NCBI RefSeq assembly: GCF_020829625.1 | Contig: NZ_JAIVFX010000006.1 | Location: 124,001-188,000, forward strand | Origin: Nostoc sp. XA010 | GTDB taxonomy: Bacteria > Cyanobacteriota > Cyanobacteriia > Cyanobacteriales > Nostocaceae | Direction: 5' to 3' | DNA: 64,000 nt | Part shown: positions 63,327-64,000 of the stretch, one piece after another | Layout: each line of letters opens with the position of its first letter | How positions within the stretch are numbered: position 1 is the first letter of the stretch | Notes under the pieces: model-generated | What the model saw: only the letters and a program-made list of their open reading frames with translations | Told to the model about the DNA's origin: nothing | Databases searched by the model: none | Position numbers and translations under genes: made by a program

Positions 63327-63895
63327 AACTGCTGTATTAAACTCTTTGGAATGAGAATTGTAAATGATTTACGCTCAAAAGTGAACTGTAATTTCACTTT
63401 GGCATTAACTCAAAGTCAACACATGTACTTTGGACAGTACCCCCCTAGCAGCTACAAGCTACTCTAATCCTATTCCAGAAAACATCGATTCTAGTTATCT
63501 GCTAAGTTATTTTTATAATTTTCATAACTCTTCAGCCCAATTGTATTGGTGATATATTCGTGGGTGTAGGAAATAATTTCTGCAAGATCCGAATCCACTT
63601 TTATCATCATGGTAAAAAACCGTTGTGGTAAAAGCTAGCTGCTTAGGCTATAGTTTTTGGCAAGATGATATCCATCTAAAAGCAGAATGTTAAGCTAGAA
63701 CAACTTTCAATAAGTTTAACAAATATTTCGATTAATTTAATAAAAATTTAAGAATATTTCTAATCGCCTTCGGCAAGGCATAAATTCAAAGATATTGCCA
63801 CTATTTTTATGAGGAAATGTAAAGCTAATAGCTATTGAAGTAACAAAGGCTACAAAACCTTAGAGATGAGCTTGTTACTTTGAAAGTCATCGACG
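63327..63895. other. 569-base gap, nothing coding seen
   Basis: AT-rich sequence with no recognised repeat. The promoter of the DUF6761 gene must lie here. Confidence 0.45.
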
Positions 63896-64000
63896 CTAAG
63901 GGGTCTTGCCACTGTGGGTTCGGTTTGTATAGAAATCATTGAGGGGAATCCCCATCTGAGGTCGTTGCTGGGTTGGCACTTGCAACAACTGGAATACCGT
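63896..64000 (-). CDS. C-terminal end of an unidentified minus-strand gene
   Basis: From the right edge, the minus strand is open for 34 codons to TAG at 63896-63898: TVFQLLQVPTQQRPQMGIPL then NDFYTNRTHSGKTP. No family is recognised. The gene continues beyond the window, and the frame may be open by chance. Confidence 0.35.
   Translation of the reverse strand, partial: TVFQLLQVPTQQRPQMGIPLNDFYTNRTHSGKTP

Noticed and set aside
1..64000. tRNA or rRNA genes
   Set aside because: No cloverleaf with a TTCRA-type T-loop and no rRNA conserved segment was noticed; a covariance search would be needed to exclude a tRNA.

Overview
The window looks like a chromosomal stretch of a filamentous, heterocyst-forming type cyanobacterium of the Nostoc/Anabaena group. 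The evidence is very frequent HIP1 palindromes (GCGATCGC), heptamer-type tandem repeats and several families of small palindromic repeats, and a phototroph gene set: hemA for tetrapyrrole synthesis, a GlpX-type fructose/sedoheptulose bisphosphatase, a high-light-inducible protein, vipp1, menB/menD (phylloquinone pathway), cobM, an acyl-lipid desaturase and a CcbP-like calcium-binding protein. No rRNA, tRNA or intact transposase gene was seen.

Layout. 1-3.8 kb: the end of an unidentified gene, a two-gene ATPase plus TOPRIM-like unit that resembles phage-defence pairs, and a coiled-coil protein overlapping coaD. 4.1-8.7 kb: lgt, cobM, a MIF-like protein, rlmN and a secreted Gln-rich protein. 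8.7-12.3 kb: a tiny zinc-ribbon protein, a repeat-rich gap holding an rlmN remnant and a small inverted-repeat element, a REC-PAS-GGDEF diguanylate cyclase and folB. 12.4-18 kb: an IS200/IS605-like relic with its 3' RNA hairpin, immediately followed by menD; a PD-(D/E)XK protein, an Rpn-type nuclease with a decayed copy beside it, then menB. 18-25 kb: a Cys-rich protein, a DciA-like protein, a SPOR-like envelope protein, a long-inverted-repeat element, the pspA-vipp1 tandem, a thioredoxin and an aminotransferase. 25-36 kb: a PEP-CTERM protein, a response regulator, uvrC, a stand-alone vMAP-type HTH protein, a cluster of small secreted proteins with a tandem duplication, a sugar O-acetyltransferase, a CcbP-like protein and a DUF1517 protein. 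36-48 kb: a GT4 glycosyltransferase, a class D beta-lactamase homologue, thiS-thiE, a beta-helix envelope protein, a YoeB-type toxin-antitoxin pair, a TetR/recombinase-fold fusion divergent from a desaturase, and a second Rpn protein. 48-64 kb: dusB, an orphan CRISPR array (21 repeats, 20 spacers), ald, an Hlip, a WD40 protein, hemA, glpX, glutaredoxin, tadA, a plsC-like gene, the bolA-grxD pair and a DUF6761 protein.

Genes that probably work together: menD with menB (same pathway, not one operon); thiE with thiS; the ATPase/TOPRIM pair; antitoxin and yoeB; TetR-like regulator with the desaturase, joined by two near-identical palindromic operators; pspA with vipp1 (membrane maintenance); bolA with the CGFS glutaredoxin (iron-sulfur handling).

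The most unusual items are the TetR/degenerate tyrosine-recombinase fusion with its operator pair, the IS605-like non-autonomous element that abuts menD and may supply its ribosome-binding site, the ATPase/TOPRIM candidate defence unit, the orphan CRISPR array with a spacer carrying a HIP1 site, and many places where dispersed repeats have been captured inside coding sequence (menD, the beta-helix protein, the desaturase, the diguanylate cyclase C-terminus). All assignments come from reading the sequence; no database search was run.
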